From Serratia marcescens (GTDB lineage: Bacteria > Pseudomonadota > Gammaproteobacteria > Enterobacterales > Enterobacteriaceae): DNA of 64,000 nucleotides. The notes under the pieces are model-generated. The model saw only the letters and a list, made by a program, of their open reading frames with translations, did no database searches and was not told the origin of the DNA. Position 1 is the stretch's first letter; every line of letters begins with the position of its first letter. Made by a program: the position numbers and the translations under genes. Location: positions 3,844,001 to 3,908,000 of the forward strand of contig NZ_JARVZZ010000001.1 of assembly GCF_029846115.1 (NCBI RefSeq). The letters are read 5' to 3'. This document shows, in pieces, positions 29,447-39,913 of this stretch.

Positions 29447-30820
29447 ATGAGCGTAACCGCCCCAAACATAAAATCTTTGCCCTACAGCCGCGGTGCCCTG
29501 ATGAAGCTCTTCGCCCCGCTTTCAGCCCACCCGTGGGCGATGCTGCTGCATTCGGGCTTCGCCGACCATTCGCATAACCGCTTCGACATCCTGGTCGCGC
29601 AGCCGCGCGTTACGCTCACCACTCAGGGTGCCAGCACGAAAATCGAAAGTGACGGCGTCACTATTCAGTCGCAGGAAGATCCGTTCTCCCTGCTGCAGCA
29701 ACAATTGGCGGCGCAAGGCTGGCAGCCGGCGTTTAACCCGGATCTGCCGTTTCAGGGCGGTGCCCTGGGGCTGTTCGGCTACGATCTCGGGCGCCGGGTG
29801 GAAACCTTGCCGCAGTTGGCCGAAGCCGACCTCGCTTTGCCGGACATGGCGGTCGGCATTTATGACTGGGCAGCGATCGCCGACCACCATTTGCAGACCC
29901 TGACGCTGATCAGCTATGGCGACGTAGAACAGCGCTGGCGTTGGCTCAATAGCCAAACCGCGCCGACGGAACGCCCTTTCACGCTGCTGAGCGGCTGGCG
30001 CGCCAATATGAGCCGGCGGCAATACGGCGAGAAGTTCCAACGTATTCAGCGCTACATGCGCAGCGGCGACTGTTACCAAATTAATCTGGCGCAACGGTTC
30101 TCCGCCAACTATCAGGGAGATGAATGGGAGGCGTTCTGTCGATTGAGCGCCTGCAACCGCGCGCCGTTCTCGGCCTTCCTGCGCCTGCCGCACAACAGCG
30201 TACTGAGCGTCTCTCCCGAGCGCTTCCTCTGGCTGGAGCAGCAGCGTATCCAAACCCGCCCGATTAAGGGCACGCTGCCGCGGCTGGCGGACACGGAACA
30301 GGACGCCGCGCAGGCTCGCCGTTTGGCCGATTCACCCAAGGATCGCGCTGAAAACCTGATGATCGTCGATCTGCTGCGCAACGATATCGGCCGCGTCGCC
30401 CAACCTGGCAGCGTACGAGTGCCGGAACTGTTTGCCGTGGAACCGTTTCCCGCCGTACATCACCTGGTGAGCACCATCACCGCGACCCTGCCGGCGCATA
30501 CCTCGGCGGCCGAACTGCTGCGCGCCTGCTTCCCCGGTGGGTCGATCACCGGCGCGCCCAAGGTGCGAGCGATGGAAATCATCGAAGAGCTGGAGCCGCA
30601 GCGCCGCAATGCCTATTGCGGCAGCATCGGTTACCTGAGCGCCTGCGGCACGATGGACACCAATATCACCATCCGCACGCTCGTCACCGAAAACGGCCGC
30701 ATCCACTGCTCCGCCGGCGGTGGCATCGTGGCGGACAGCCAGGAGCAGGCGGAATACCAGGAAACCTTCGACAAGGTTGGTCGTATTTTGCCGCAGCTTG
30801 GGGAGTATGCCCTGTCGTGA
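29447..30820 (+). CDS. pabB: Aminodeoxychorismate synthase component I
   Basis: PabB joins ammonia from PabA to chorismate to form 4-amino-4-deoxychorismate on the way to folate. The 457-residue protein has the chorismate-binding fold with PIKGTLPR (the catalytic Lys), [17 protein letters not shown] and [21 protein letters not shown]. The start at 29447 ([13 protein letters not shown]) gives the usual length; earlier in-frame starts add residues unlike the family. The stop overlaps the GTG start of nudL, so the two are coupled. Confidence 0.94.
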   Translation: MSVTAPNIKSLPYSRGALMKLFAPLSAHPWAMLLHSGFADHSHNRFDILVAQPRVTLTTQGASTKIESDGVTIQSQEDPFSLLQQQLAAQGWQPAFNPDLPFQGGALGLFGYDLGRRVETLPQLAEADLALPDMAVGIYDWAAIADHHLQTLTLISYGDVEQRWRWLNSQTAPTERPFTLLSGWRANMSRRQYGEKFQRIQRYMRSGDCYQINLAQRFSANYQGDEWEAFCRLSACNRAPFSAFLRLPHNSVLSVSPERFLWLEQQRIQTRPIKGTLPRLADTEQDAAQARRLADSPKDRAENLMIVDLLRNDIGRVAQPGSVRVPELFAVEPFPAVHHLVSTITATLPAHTSAAELLRACFPGGSITGAPKVRAMEIIEELEPQRRNAYCGSIGYLSACGTMDTNITIRTLVTENGRIHCSAGGGIVADSQEQAEYQETFDKVGRILPQLGEYALS

Positions 30821-31395
30821 TCCCATCGAACTCACCGGCCTCACTGCACGCCTTTATCAGCCGTTTTCAACTGCAGCTGCCGCAGGCGGCGCAGATCTCG
30901 CACAATGTGCGCCCGGCGGCGGTGCTGATCCCAATCGTCTGCCGCGCCGAGCCGACGCTGCTGTTGACCCGGCGCGCCGACTCGCTGCGCAAACATGCCG
31001 GCCAGGTGGCCTTCCCCGGCGGTAAAACCGATGCCGAAGACGGATCGGCGATCGTCACGGCGCTGCGAGAAGCGCAGGAAGAAGTGGCGATACCGCCGCA
31101 CGCGGTGACCGTCCTCGGCCAAATGGCGCCGCTCGACAGCAGCACCGGATTTCAGGTCACGCCAATCGTCGGCCTCATCTCGCCGGACGTGCAGTTCCAC
31201 GCCAATGAGGGCGAAGTGGCGGACGTGTTCGAGATGCCCCTGCGGGAAGCGCTGACCCTGTCGCGTTACTACCCGCTGGATATTCATCGCGCCGGCCATA
31301 CGCACCGCATTTACCTCTCCTGGTATCACAGCCAATTTATCTGGGGGCTGACCGCCGCCATCATTCGCCGCCTGGCGCAGCAGGTCAGTATTTAA
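30817..31395 (+). CDS. nudL: Nudix hydrolase NudL (CoA pyrophosphatase family)
   Basis: The 192-residue Nudix protein equals E. coli NudL (YeaB). The Nudix box is the NudL variant, [23 protein letters not shown], with two extra residues before REAQEE. Upstream, [12 protein letters not shown], and downstream, [16 protein letters not shown], are family blocks. Relatives hydrolyse CoA to phosphopantetheine and 3',5'-ADP. The start is GTG at 30817, overlapping the pabB stop in GTGA, the same coupling as in E. coli. A terminator follows at 31453. Confidence 0.93.
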   Translation: MIPSNSPASLHAFISRFQLQLPQAAQISHNVRPAAVLIPIVCRAEPTLLLTRRADSLRKHAGQVAFPGGKTDAEDGSAIVTALREAQEEVAIPPHAVTVLGQMAPLDSSTGFQVTPIVGLISPDVQFHANEGEVADVFEMPLREALTLSRYYPLDIHRAGHTHRIYLSWYHSQFIWGLTAAIIRRLAQQVSI

Positions 31396-31452
31396 CCCGT
31401 ATTGCGTGATCTGACTCGCAATCTGGCATGGCCGTCGGCGTCCACTGCAGGT

Positions 31453-31488
31453 AAAGCGATCGAAATCACTTCATTTGATCGCTTTTTC
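31453..31488 (+). terminator. Terminator of pabB-nudL
   Basis: AAAGCGATC and GATCGCTTT pair, extended inward by AAAT/ATTT past a one-base bulge, and are followed by T5. It ends the pabB-nudL transcript about 60 bases past the nudL stop. Confidence 0.8.
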
Positions 31489-31633
31489 AACTACCGTTCC
31501 GGTTGAATGGTTTTAAAAAAACTGTAAACCCTCTCTTAAACCTTACGAAATACCTGTAAAATACCACCGTCCGAGATAAACCACTGTAGAAACAGGGATT
31601 AAGCCGGCGGCGTTCAGCACGGAAGGCTGGCGC

Positions 31634-31697
31634 GATTACCGTTAATGGAGCTTGGGCGAAAGCGGATACCCCGCTTAAGGGTTCGCCCCGGGTAATC
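31634..31697 (+). promoter_or_regulatory. Nested-hairpin leader upstream of sdaA
   Basis: Three nested complementary segments lie here: GATTACC/GGTAATC (31634-31640, 31691-31697), GGGCGAA/TTCGCCC (31654-31660, 31682-31688) and AAGCGG/CCGCTT (31660-31665, 31671-31676). Another possible stem, GCCGGC/GCTGGC, lies just before. The element is about 145-205 bases upstream of sdaA in a 446-base gap. It is either part of a structured mRNA leader or a small RNA. I do not recognise it as a known riboswitch class. Confidence 0.5.
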
Positions 31698-31841
31698 AGT
31701 AAAAAAAGCGACACCACGGATTATTTAATTTCATGCGAAAAAGGCAGCCGAACCCGCACGGCCCTTTTACAATATCGCTGTTCCCTGCGCGGTTTTTAAC
31801 CGCTGCAGCCATAACAATACGTCTCTTTAAGGAGTTTTAGC

Positions 31842-33206
31842 GTGATTAGCGTTTTCGACATGTTTAAGATCGGCATCGGCCCGTCCAGCTCTCATACGGT
31901 TGGACCGATGAAAGCCGGCAAACAGTTTGTCGACGATCTGGTAAATAAAGGCCTGATGCCTTCTATCACGCGTGTTGCCGTAGACGTTTACGGCTCACTC
32001 TCATTGACCGGTAAAGGTCACCATACCGATATCGCCATCATTCTCGGCCTGGCCGGCAACATGCCGGACACCGTCGATATCGATAGCATTCCGGGTTTTA
32101 TTCGCGATGTAGAACAACGTCAACGCCTGATGCTGGCCAACGGCCTGCATGAAGTCGATTTCCCACGCGACGGCGGCATGGTCTTCCGCAGCGACAACCT
32201 GCCGCTGCACGAAAACGGCATGCAGATCCACGCCTTCGCCGGCGATAAAGAAGTGTACAGCAAGACCTATTACTCTATCGGCGGCGGTTTTATCGTCGAC
32301 GAGGAGAACTTCGGTAAGGACGCCGAGCAAGAGCTGCAAATGCCCTATCCGTTCAACTCCGCGCGCGAAATGCTCGATCACTGCCGCGAGACCGGGCTGT
32401 CGCTGTCCGGCATGGTGATGCAGAACGAACTGGCGCTGCACAGCAAGCAAGAGATCGAGACCTACTTCGGCAACGTCTGGCAAACCATGCGCGCCTGTAT
32501 CGATCGCGGTCTGAACACCGAAGGCGTGCTCCCGGGGCCGCTGCGCGTACCGCGCCGTGCCTCCGCGTTGCGCCGCATGCTGGTGGCGTCGGACAAACTG
32601 TCCAACGATCCGATGAACGTGATCGACTGGGTCAACATGTTCGCGCTGGCGGTTAACGAAGAGAACGCCGCCGGTGGCCGCGTGGTCACCGCACCGACCA
32701 ACGGCGCCTGCGGCATCGTCCCTGCGGTGCTGGCTTACTACGATCACTTCATCGAGTCCGTTAGCCCGGATATCTACATCCGTTACTTTATGGCGGCAGG
32801 CGCCATCGGCGCGTTGTACAAGATGAACGCTTCCATTTCCGGCGCCGAAGTCGGCTGTCAGGGCGAAGTCGGCGTGGCCTGCTCCATGGCGGCAGCCGGC
32901 CTGGCCGAACTGCTGGGCGGCAGCCCTGAGCAGGTATGCGTGGCGGCGGAAATCGGCATGGAACACAACCTGGGGCTGACCTGCGACCCGGTCGCGGGCC
33001 AGGTACAGGTGCCGTGCATCGAGCGCAACGCCATCGCCTCGGTCAAGGCGATCAACGCCGCCCGCATGGCGCTGCGCCGCACCAGCGAACCGCGCGTTTC
33101 GCTGGATAAGGTGATCGAGACCATGTACGAAACCGGCAAAGACATGAACGCCAAGTACCGGGAAACGTCACGCGGTGGCCTGGCAATCAAGGTGCAATGC
33201 GACTGA
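31842..33206 (+). CDS. sdaA: L-serine dehydratase 1
   Basis: SdaA deaminates L-serine to pyruvate and ammonia with a labile [4Fe-4S] cluster. The 454-residue protein equals E. coli SdaA: an N-terminal domain beginning [26 protein letters not shown], then the catalytic domain with [36 protein letters not shown] and [19 protein letters not shown], which supply the cluster cysteines. AAGGAGTTTTAGC gives a strong ribosome-binding site. It lies between nudL and the EAL gene as in E. coli. The leader hairpins at 31634 may affect expression. Confidence 0.96.
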   Translation: MISVFDMFKIGIGPSSSHTVGPMKAGKQFVDDLVNKGLMPSITRVAVDVYGSLSLTGKGHHTDIAIILGLAGNMPDTVDIDSIPGFIRDVEQRQRLMLANGLHEVDFPRDGGMVFRSDNLPLHENGMQIHAFAGDKEVYSKTYYSIGGGFIVDEENFGKDAEQELQMPYPFNSAREMLDHCRETGLSLSGMVMQNELALHSKQEIETYFGNVWQTMRACIDRGLNTEGVLPGPLRVPRRASALRRMLVASDKLSNDPMNVIDWVNMFALAVNEENAAGGRVVTAPTNGACGIVPAVLAYYDHFIESVSPDIYIRYFMAAGAIGALYKMNASISGAEVGCQGEVGVACSMAAAGLAELLGGSPEQVCVAAEIGMEHNLGLTCDPVAGQVQVPCIERNAIASVKAINAARMALRRTSEPRVSLDKVIETMYETGKDMNAKYRETSRGGLAIKVQCD

Positions 33207-33211
33207 CAGAC

Positions 33212-33237
33212 AACCCCGCCGCCCGGCGGGGTTTTTT
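33212..33237 (+). terminator. Terminator of sdaA
   Basis: AACCCCGCC and GGCGGGGTT pair around GCCC, followed by T6, six bases past the stop codon. Confidence 0.9.
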
Positions 33238-33474
33238 ATGGATAATCAATTCATTGCCCCTCTTTAGTGACAATGTCACCAGAAAATATCCTGCATTTTT
33301 CTCATCGATCCGACGGTTAACCTGCAAATTGGCCTTCTGTTTTACCAAACTGAAATAATTTACTGAGTTACCATCAATCTTGTATAACCTCAGGCTAGAA
33401 TTAGCCGAGCGCAACTTAAGGAGCTATGGCCTGACTGTGACTCGGAGCTGGATTACCGAACAAGGATTTACCGG

Positions 33475-35061
33475 ATGTTGATGACCCACCTCGCCGCGTC
33501 CCGATATCGTTACTACCGTTGGCTGCTGGCCGGAGCGGTGGGCGCGGCTATTCTGTTGGTATCGCTGTATACCCGTTACTATCAAGAGGTCAAAAGCATC
33601 GAGCTGAGCCAACAGACATTGGCCACCCGAACCGTCGGCAAGCTCAACCAGTTGCTGACGCCGGCGCAGCTGCAGGCGGAACGCAGCATGGACATGCTGG
33701 ACCAACCCTGCGAGAACGTCTCATCGACCCTGCGCTTTCGCGCCGCGCAAAATCAGGCGTTGCGCGCCATGCTGCTGGTAAAAAACGGCATTATTTACTG
33801 CTCCAGCCTATTTGGCGCCCGTCATTATCAGTTGGCCGCGGTGATGCCCACCTTCGTCAACAGCGACGCCAGGCTGGCGCTGCGCCCCTCGCTGGCGGTC
33901 AGCAAAGGTCTGCCCACGCTGGTGATGTGGACGCCATCCCCCCGCGATAACACCAGCGGCGTGCTGCACGTATTCAATATCGAGCTGCTGTCCAACTTTT
34001 TACTCGAGCCGCAGGAGCCTTACGTTCAGCGCGTGGTGCTGAACGTAGCCGACAGCAGCCTGGAATACGGCCGACGCGAAATCCTGAGCCGTGACACCCT
34101 GACCAACGATCTGCGCTACACCGCCGGCTCTGCGCTGTATCCGTTCTCGATTTCTCTGTTCGGCCCGCAGATCGGCATGCTGGCACTTTCCGCACTGCCG
34201 CGCCATATTCCGCTGGCGCTGCTGATCAGTCTGTTGGCGGCCTATGTGGTCTATCTGCTCACCGCCAACCGCATGAGCCTGTCTTACCACATCGGCCATG
34301 CCATCACTCATCGCGAGTTCCGCGTCTACTGCCAGCCGATCATCCACAGCGACACCGGGCGCTGCGCCGGCGTCGAGATGCTGCTGCGTTGGAAAAAGAA
34401 GCGACAAGGATGGATCTCGCCTGACGTGTTTATTCCGTTGGCCGAGCAGCATGACCTCATCATTCCGCTCACCCGCTATTTGATGAACACCGTGGCGGAA
34501 AATCTGCAGCTGTTCCCGCCACGACCGTCGTTCTACATCAGCATTAACGTCGCCGCCGAGCATTTTAAAACGCTCAACATCATCGACGATATCCGCCAGA
34601 TTTGGCTGCCGGCGCACCCGATGCCCTCGCTGATGCTGGAGCTGACCGAACGCACCGCGCTGTCGGCGATCCAGTATGACCAGATTCGCACGCTGAAAGA
34701 CATGGGGATCATGCTGGCCATTGACGATTTCGGCACCGGCCACAGCTCGCTGAGCTACCTGAAAAACCTCAGCCCGGACGTGTTGAAGATCGATCGCGGG
34801 TTTACCGCCGCCATCGGCACCGACGCGGTCAACGCCACGGTGACCGACACCATCATTACGCTGGCGCAGCGGCTGAAGCTGAAACTGGTGGCAGAGGGGG
34901 TGGAAACGGAGGAACAGGCCGACTATCTGCGCGCACGCGAGGTCAATGCCCTGCAGGGGTATTATTTCGCCAAGCCGATGCCGATCCACGTTTTCCCGCT
35001 GTGGTTGCAGCAGTACGAATCGCGCGTCAGGAAAGCGGAAGAGGATCCGCCGGAGGCCTGA
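33475..35061 (+). CDS. CSS-motif EAL c-di-GMP phosphodiesterase (PdeD/YoaD-like)
   Basis: The 528-residue inner-membrane protein has one helix near residues 15-33, a periplasmic CSS domain (Cys79 and Cys109-Ser-Ser) whose two Cys could form a redox-sensitive disulphide, a second helix near 235-255, and a cytoplasmic EAL domain to about 515. The EAL signature reads GVEMLLRW, so E is kept and the third residue is the usual L. SINVAAEHF, ELTERTAL, IDDFGTGHSSL and KIDRGF supply the other metal and catalytic residues. It should hydrolyse c-di-GMP and favour motility over biofilm. Position between sdaA and yoaE matches E. coli pdeD (yoaD). Confidence 0.9.
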   Translation: MLMTHLAASRYRYYRWLLAGAVGAAILLVSLYTRYYQEVKSIELSQQTLATRTVGKLNQLLTPAQLQAERSMDMLDQPCENVSSTLRFRAAQNQALRAMLLVKNGIIYCSSLFGARHYQLAAVMPTFVNSDARLALRPSLAVSKGLPTLVMWTPSPRDNTSGVLHVFNIELLSNFLLEPQEPYVQRVVLNVADSSLEYGRREILSRDTLTNDLRYTAGSALYPFSISLFGPQIGMLALSALPRHIPLALLISLLAAYVVYLLTANRMSLSYHIGHAITHREFRVYCQPIIHSDTGRCAGVEMLLRWKKKRQGWISPDVFIPLAEQHDLIIPLTRYLMNTVAENLQLFPPRPSFYISINVAAEHFKTLNIIDDIRQIWLPAHPMPSLMLELTERTALSAIQYDQIRTLKDMGIMLAIDDFGTGHSSLSYLKNLSPDVLKIDRGFTAAIGTDAVNATVTDTIITLAQRLKLKLVAEGVETEEQADYLRAREVNALQGYYFAKPMPIHVFPLWLQQYESRVRKAEEDPPEA

Positions 35062-35077
35062 GCCCCCGGCGGGAGGG

Positions 35078-36622
35078 TTACGAATGCGTCGGTTCGTCGA
35101 AGACGACGCGGGTGACACGCACCAACTCGATGCGATAGTCGGAGACATCGACGATATCGAAACGCAGGTGGTTCAGTTCGATGGTGTCCCCCACCACCGG
35201 CATCTGGCCATAGTGAGCCAACAGCAGCCCCGCCAGGGTAGCGTAATCGGCGGTGGGGCTGACCAGGTCATCGCAGGCCAGCGCCTGTTCCAGCGAGTGC
35301 AGATCGGTTCCGCCCTTCACCAGCCAGCCGTCGCCTTCCGCCACGATGTCCGGCGTTTCATCCTCGTCCGGGAACTCACCGGCAATCGCTTCCAGCACGT
35401 CCAGCGGCGTCACCAGCCCCTGCACGACGCCGAACTCGTTGGTGACCACCACCAAACGTCCTTTGGCGCGGCGCAGCACCGCCAGCAGCTTGATGACGTC
35501 CATGGTTTCCGGCACCACGATCGGCGGCGTACGGGCGGCGAACTCGGCGATATCCTCCCCTTGCTCCAGCGCCACCAGCAGATCCTTGGCGCGTACCACG
35601 CCGACGATCTCATCCACCGAGTCGCGACACACCGGGAACAGGCTGTGCGGCGTATCCAGCAGCTGTGCGCGCACCTCCTCTCGGGAGCGCTCGCAGTCGA
35701 CCCAGGAGATGTCGGTGCGCGGTGTCATCACGCTGCGCAATGAGCGCGAGGCCAGTGTCAACACGCCGCTGATCATATAACGCTCTTCCGCCGCGAAGGT
35801 TTCGTCCCTTGGCAAGGCGACCTCATCGTCCGTCTGCTGCGCACGTTGCTGCCCCATCAGGCGCATGATCGCTTCCGCAGTGCGCTCGCGCATCGGGCGG
35901 CGCGCTTGATGCTTGATGAAGTTGCGGCGCGCGATCTGGTTGAACAATTCAATCAGGATCGAGAAGCCGATCGCGGCGTACAGATAGCCTTTAGGAATGT
36001 GCAAGCCGAAGCCTTCGGCGATCAGGCTCAAACCGATCATCAACAGGAAGCTCAGGCACAGCACCACGATGGTCGGATGCGCGTTGACGAAGTTGGTCAA
36101 CGGCTTCGACGCCAACAGCATCACCGCCATCGCGATCACCACCGCCGCCATCATCACCGGCAGATCGTTCACCATACCCACGGCGGTAATCACCGCATCG
36201 AGCGAGAACACGGCGTCAAGGATCACGATCTGCACCACCACCGCCCAGAACTTGGCGTAACCGCGATTGGCGCCGTCCTGGTGCGTCTGCCCTTCCAGTC
36301 GTTCATGCAGCTCCATGGTGGCCTTGAACAGCAGGAACACCCCACCGAACAGCAGGATCAAATCGCGGCCGGAGAAGCTGAAATCGCCGACGCTGAACAG
36401 CGGCGTGGTCAGGGTCACCATCCAGGAGATAACAGACAGCAGGCCCAAACGCATCAGCAATGCCAGCGACAGGCCAATGATGCGCGCCTTATCGCGCTGC
36501 TTCGGCGGCAGTTTGTCGGCCAGAATGGCAATGAACACCAGGTTGTCGATGCCCAGCACGATTTCCAGCACCACCAGCGTAAGCAACCCCGCCCAAATAG
36601 AGGGGTCCATTAAAAATTCCAT
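35078..36622 (-). CDS. yoaE: TerC-family membrane protein with CBS and CorC domains (YoaE)
   Basis: The 514-residue protein has seven or so helices of the TerC family in residues 1-230 ([30 protein letters not shown] with the conserved Asp-Asn), then two CBS domains (about 300-420) and a C-terminal CorC/HlyC domain (about 435-510). TerC proteins export manganese during metalation of secreted proteins or resist tellurite; CBS domains sense adenylates. Close to E. coli YoaE in length and order. The start at 36622 gives the family N-terminus. It converges on the EAL gene and diverges from manX. Confidence 0.9.
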   Translation of the reverse strand: MEFLMDPSIWAGLLTLVVLEIVLGIDNLVFIAILADKLPPKQRDKARIIGLSLALLMRLGLLSVISWMVTLTTPLFSVGDFSFSGRDLILLFGGVFLLFKATMELHERLEGQTHQDGANRGYAKFWAVVVQIVILDAVFSLDAVITAVGMVNDLPVMMAAVVIAMAVMLLASKPLTNFVNAHPTIVVLCLSFLLMIGLSLIAEGFGLHIPKGYLYAAIGFSILIELFNQIARRNFIKHQARRPMRERTAEAIMRLMGQQRAQQTDDEVALPRDETFAAEERYMISGVLTLASRSLRSVMTPRTDISWVDCERSREEVRAQLLDTPHSLFPVCRDSVDEIVGVVRAKDLLVALEQGEDIAEFAARTPPIVVPETMDVIKLLAVLRRAKGRLVVVTNEFGVVQGLVTPLDVLEAIAGEFPDEDETPDIVAEGDGWLVKGGTDLHSLEQALACDDLVSPTADYATLAGLLLAHYGQMPVVGDTIELNHLRFDIVDVSDYRIELVRVTRVVFDEPTHS

Positions 36623-37184
36623 ATCAGACTCCAGCGAAAAGTGGGAATGCGCGCACGCCGCGCAGACGTGACGATGCCGCCGCTGCGTGGGCGCAGTCGA
36701 CACTAGCAAAGTGACGGAATGGGGTTACCGGGAGATGGCCGAAGGGCCGAACAGCATATGCAACGCCAGCAGGTGGCGGATGAAACCTGGAAAAACAGTA
36801 ACTTCGGTGACAGTCCATAGGGAGGGCTGAGGCCCTTCACTCCTTAGTGATGAAAGAAGAAATTACTGTATCAGGATTTTTCTGGGGGACAAAGCGCCTT
36901 TTTCAACGGCGGTTTAGCATGGCGCTACGACATATCGTCTGCGACAGCTAAGATTTCTCCGAGCATTCAATAGCAGAGCAGCGTCACAAAAAATATTTTT
37001 TCACTCACTAAAATAAATCTCGCGTTCGTGAAGCATCACGCACAGGCACTTGAAACTGCGTGAGAAATGTTAGGCGTGCGTTTCTTTTTTTCTACCATAA
37101 TGTATCTGAACCGCGGAAGTGACTGCCAAGACGGCGCGGAGAAACGACACAAACCGCGTCTGGAGTTCAACGAGGAGGTAGCGA
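36623..37184. promoter_or_regulatory. Divergent control region of yoaE and manXYZ
   Basis: This 562-base gap holds both promoters. A dyad TATTTT (36994-36999) / AAAATA (37010-37015) in an A+T-rich stretch resembles the Mlc/NagC-type operators that control manXYZ in E. coli, but the match is loose. A near-palindrome CGTGA-AGCA-TCACG at about 37027-37040 has the wrong spacing for CRP. There is no credible open frame. Confidence 0.35.
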
Positions 37185-38144
37185 GTGGCAATAGCTATTA
37201 TCATCGGCACACACGGGGCTGCAGCGGAACAACTGCTGAAAACGGCGGAGATGCTATTGGGCGAGCAGGACAACGTCGCCTTTATAGACTTCGTTCCCGG
37301 TGAGAATGCCGAAACGTTAATCGTCAAGTACAACGAAAAAATCAGTGGGTTGGATACCAGCGGCGGCGTGCTGTTTCTGGTGGATACCTGGGGCGGCAGC
37401 CCGTTCAACGCCGCCAGCCGCATTGCGGTCGACAAAGAAAACTATGAGGTCGTCACCGGGGTCAACATCCCGATGCTGGTGGAAACCTTCATGGCGCGGG
37501 ACGATAACCCCGCTTTCGATGAACTGGTGGCGCTGGCGTTGGAAACCGGCCGAGAAGGCGTGAAGGCGCTGAAAAAACCGCAGGAAGAACCCGCAAAACC
37601 CGCAGCACCCGTCGCCAAAGCCGCTGCCCCTCAGGCGCCGCTGGGGCCGAACGACCACATGAAAATCGGCCTGGCGCGCATCGATGACCGTTTGATTCAC
37701 GGCCAGGTCGCCACCCGCTGGACCAAAGAGACCAACGTCAGCCGCATTATCGTCGTCAGCGATGAAGTCGCCGCCGACCATGTGCGCAAAACCCTGCTGA
37801 CCCAGGTCGCCCCGCCGGGCGTCACCGCTCACGTGGTGGACGTGGCGAAGGCCATCCGCGTGTGGAACAACCCGAAATATGCCAACGACCGCGTGATGCT
37901 GCTGTTTACCAACCCGACCGACGTCTTGCGCCTGGTGGAAGGCGGCGTGGATATTCAATCCGTCAATATCGGCGGCATGGCGTTCCGTCAGGGGAAAACC
38001 CAGGTGAACAACGCCGTTTCCGTCGATGAAAAAGATATCGAAGCGTTTAAGAAACTGAACGATCGCGGTATCGAGCTGGAGGTGCGTAAGGTCTCGTCCG
38101 ACAGCCGGCTCAAAATGATGGACCTGATTAACAAACTCAATTAG
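37185..38144 (+). CDS. manX: Mannose PTS enzyme IIAB
   Basis: ManX is the cytoplasmic phosphocarrier of the mannose/glucose/glucosamine PTS. The 319-residue protein has a IIA domain with the HPr-phosphorylated His10 (IIIGTHGAAAEQLL), an Ala/Pro-rich hinge at about 132-155 (EEPAKPAAPVAKAAAPQAP) and a IIB domain with the sugar-phosphorylating His172 (IDDRLIHGQVATRW). It starts a three-gene operon with manY and manZ. GAGGAGGTAGCG gives a strong ribosome-binding site. Confidence 0.96.
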   Translation: MAIAIIIGTHGAAAEQLLKTAEMLLGEQDNVAFIDFVPGENAETLIVKYNEKISGLDTSGGVLFLVDTWGGSPFNAASRIAVDKENYEVVTGVNIPMLVETFMARDDNPAFDELVALALETGREGVKALKKPQEEPAKPAAPVAKAAAPQAPLGPNDHMKIGLARIDDRLIHGQVATRWTKETNVSRIIVVSDEVAADHVRKTLLTQVAPPGVTAHVVDVAKAIRVWNNPKYANDRVMLLFTNPTDVLRLVEGGVDIQSVNIGGMAFRQGKTQVNNAVSVDEKDIEAFKKLNDRGIELEVRKVSSDSRLKMMDLINKLN

Positions 38145-38200
38145 TGGCGCCAGCCGCTGATTATTTTACTCAGAGCTTTTTTGGTCATAGGAGAAGTGCA

Positions 38201-39001
38201 ATGGAGATCACCACTCTTCAGATTGTGCTGATATTTATCGTTGCCTGTATCGCCGGGATGGGTTCCGTCCTCGACGAGTTCCAATTCCACCGTCCGCTGG
38301 TCGCCTGTACCCTGATCGGCTTCATTCTCGGCGATATGAAAACCGGCATCATTATCGGCGGTACGCTGGAAATGATCGCCCTGGGCTGGATGAACATCGG
38401 TGCGGCAGTCGCGCCGGATGCCGCCCTGGCGTCCATCATCTCGACCATTCTGGTCATCGCCGGCGGGCAAAGCGTCGGCGCCGGTATCGCCCTGGCCATT
38501 CCGCTGGCGGCGGCCGGCCAGGTGTTGACCATCATCGTGCGTACCCTCACCGTGGCCTTCCAGCACGCGGCGGACAGCGCGGCGGAGCGCGGCAGCCTGC
38601 GCGCCATCACCTGGATCCACATCGGCGCCCTGCTGCTGCAGGCGATGCGCATCGCCATCCCGGCGGTCATCGTCGCCATCTCGGTTGGCACCGCCGGGGT
38701 ACACGCCCTGCTCAACTCGATCCCGGAAGTGGTCACCAGCGGCCTGAACATCGCCGGCGGCATGATCGTGGTGGTCGGTTACGCGATGGTGATTAACATG
38801 ATGCGTGCCGGCTACCTGATGCCGTTCTTCTACCTGGGTTTCGTGACCGCCGCCTTCACCAACTTCAACCTGGTGGCGCTCGGCGTCATCGGCGTGGTGA
38901 TGGCCGTGCTGTACATCCAGCTTAGCCCGAAATACAACAAGTCTCAGGTTGTCCAGGCCGGCCCGGCTAATGCGAACGATCTCGATAACGAACTCGACTA
39001 G
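38201..39001 (+). CDS. manY: Mannose PTS enzyme IIC
   Basis: ManY is the substrate-translocating membrane subunit of the mannose PTS. The 266-residue protein matches E. coli ManY in length and sequence, with MEITTLQIVLIFIVACIAGMGSVLDEFQFHRPLVACTLIGFILGD at the start and many hydrophobic helices. The ATG at 38201 follows AGGAGAAGTGCA. It lies 56 bases after manX and 15 before manZ. Confidence 0.95.
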   Translation: MEITTLQIVLIFIVACIAGMGSVLDEFQFHRPLVACTLIGFILGDMKTGIIIGGTLEMIALGWMNIGAAVAPDAALASIISTILVIAGGQSVGAGIALAIPLAAAGQVLTIIVRTLTVAFQHAADSAAERGSLRAITWIHIGALLLQAMRIAIPAVIVAISVGTAGVHALLNSIPEVVTSGLNIAGGMIVVVGYAMVINMMRAGYLMPFFYLGFVTAAFTNFNLVALGVIGVVMAVLYIQLSPKYNKSQVVQAGPANANDLDNELD

Positions 39002-39016
39002 GAATAGGTGAGAGAA

Positions 39017-39859
39017 ATGGTTGATACAACTGCTCAAAAGAAACTCACGCCGGCCGATATTCGCGGCGTATTCCTGCGCTCGAACCTGTTCCAGGGTTCG
39101 TGGAACTTCGAGCGCATGCAGGCGCTGGGTTTTTGCTTCTCGATGGTCCCGGTGATCCGTCGCCTGTATCCGGAAAACAATGACGATCGCAAACAGGCGA
39201 TCAAGCGCCACCTCGAGTTCTTCAACACCCACCCTTACGTGGCGGCGCCGGTGCTCGGCGTAACCATGGCGATGGAAGAGCAACGCGCCAACGGCGCGCC
39301 GATCGACGACGGCGCGATCAACGGCATCAAGGTCGGTCTGATGGGGCCTTTGGCGGGCGTCGGTGACCCGATCTTCTGGGGCACCGTGCGGCCGGTATTC
39401 GCCGCGCTCGGCGCCGGCATCGCCATGAGCGGCAGCCTGCTCGGGCCGATCCTGTTCTTCGTGCTGTTCAACCTGGTGCGCCTGTTGACCCGCTACTACG
39501 GCGTGGCCTACGGTTACCGTAAAGGGGTGGATATCGTCAACGACATGGGCGGCGGCTTCCTGCAGAAATTGACGGAAGGGGCGTCCATTCTCGGCCTGTT
39601 TGTCATGGGCGCGTTGGTCAACAAGTGGACGCACGTGAATATCCCGCTGGTGGTGTCCAAGATCACCGACCAGACCGGGCATACCAACGTCACCACGGTG
39701 CAGACCATCCTCGACCAGCTGATGCCGGGCCTGGTGCCGTTGCTGCTGACCTTCGCCTGTATGTGGCTGCTGCGTAAAAAAGTCAATGCGCTGTGGATCA
39801 TCATCGGCTTCTTCGTCATCGGTATCTTTGGCTATTGGATTGGCCTGCTGGGCCTGTAA
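39017..39859 (+). CDS. manZ: Mannose PTS enzyme IID
   Basis: ManZ is the IID membrane subunit, forming the sugar channel with ManY; in E. coli the pair is also the entry point for lambda DNA and some bacteriocins. The 280-residue protein contains SNLFQGSWNFERMQALGFCFSM, AAPVLGVTMAMEEQRANGAPIDD and GLMGPLAGVGDPIFWGT, all family signatures, with C-terminal helices. The ATG at 39017 follows TAGGTGAGAGAA. A strong terminator comes next. Confidence 0.95.
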   Translation: MVDTTAQKKLTPADIRGVFLRSNLFQGSWNFERMQALGFCFSMVPVIRRLYPENNDDRKQAIKRHLEFFNTHPYVAAPVLGVTMAMEEQRANGAPIDDGAINGIKVGLMGPLAGVGDPIFWGTVRPVFAALGAGIAMSGSLLGPILFFVLFNLVRLLTRYYGVAYGYRKGVDIVNDMGGGFLQKLTEGASILGLFVMGALVNKWTHVNIPLVVSKITDQTGHTNVTTVQTILDQLMPGLVPLLLTFACMWLLRKKVNALWIIIGFFVIGIFGYWIGLLGL

Positions 39860-39871
39860 TCGTTCGAAACG

Positions 39872-39897
39872 GCCGGGGGGCAACCCCCGGCTTTTTT
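39872..39897 (+). terminator. Terminator of manXYZ
   Basis: GCCGGGGG and CCCCCGGC form an 8-base-pair stem followed by T6. It lies 13 bases after manZ. Some read-through may reach yobD. Confidence 0.88.
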
Positions 39898-39913
39898 ATG
39901 TGTGGAGCAAGAG

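Noticed and set aside
31487..31717. 76-codon open frame on the minus strand ahead of sdaA
   Set aside because: It overlaps the structured leader, lacks a ribosome-binding site and has no recognisable protein features.
33187..33414. 75-codon frame antisense to the end of sdaA
   Set aside because: It runs through the sdaA terminator and has no ribosome-binding site.
37027..37040. CRP-like palindrome near manX
   Set aside because: The spacer is four bases rather than six between the half sites, so it does not fit a CRP site.
38141..39883. 580-codon His/Asp/Arg-rich open frame on the minus strand
   Set aside because: It is the antisense shadow of manY and manZ, which match known PTS proteins over their full length.
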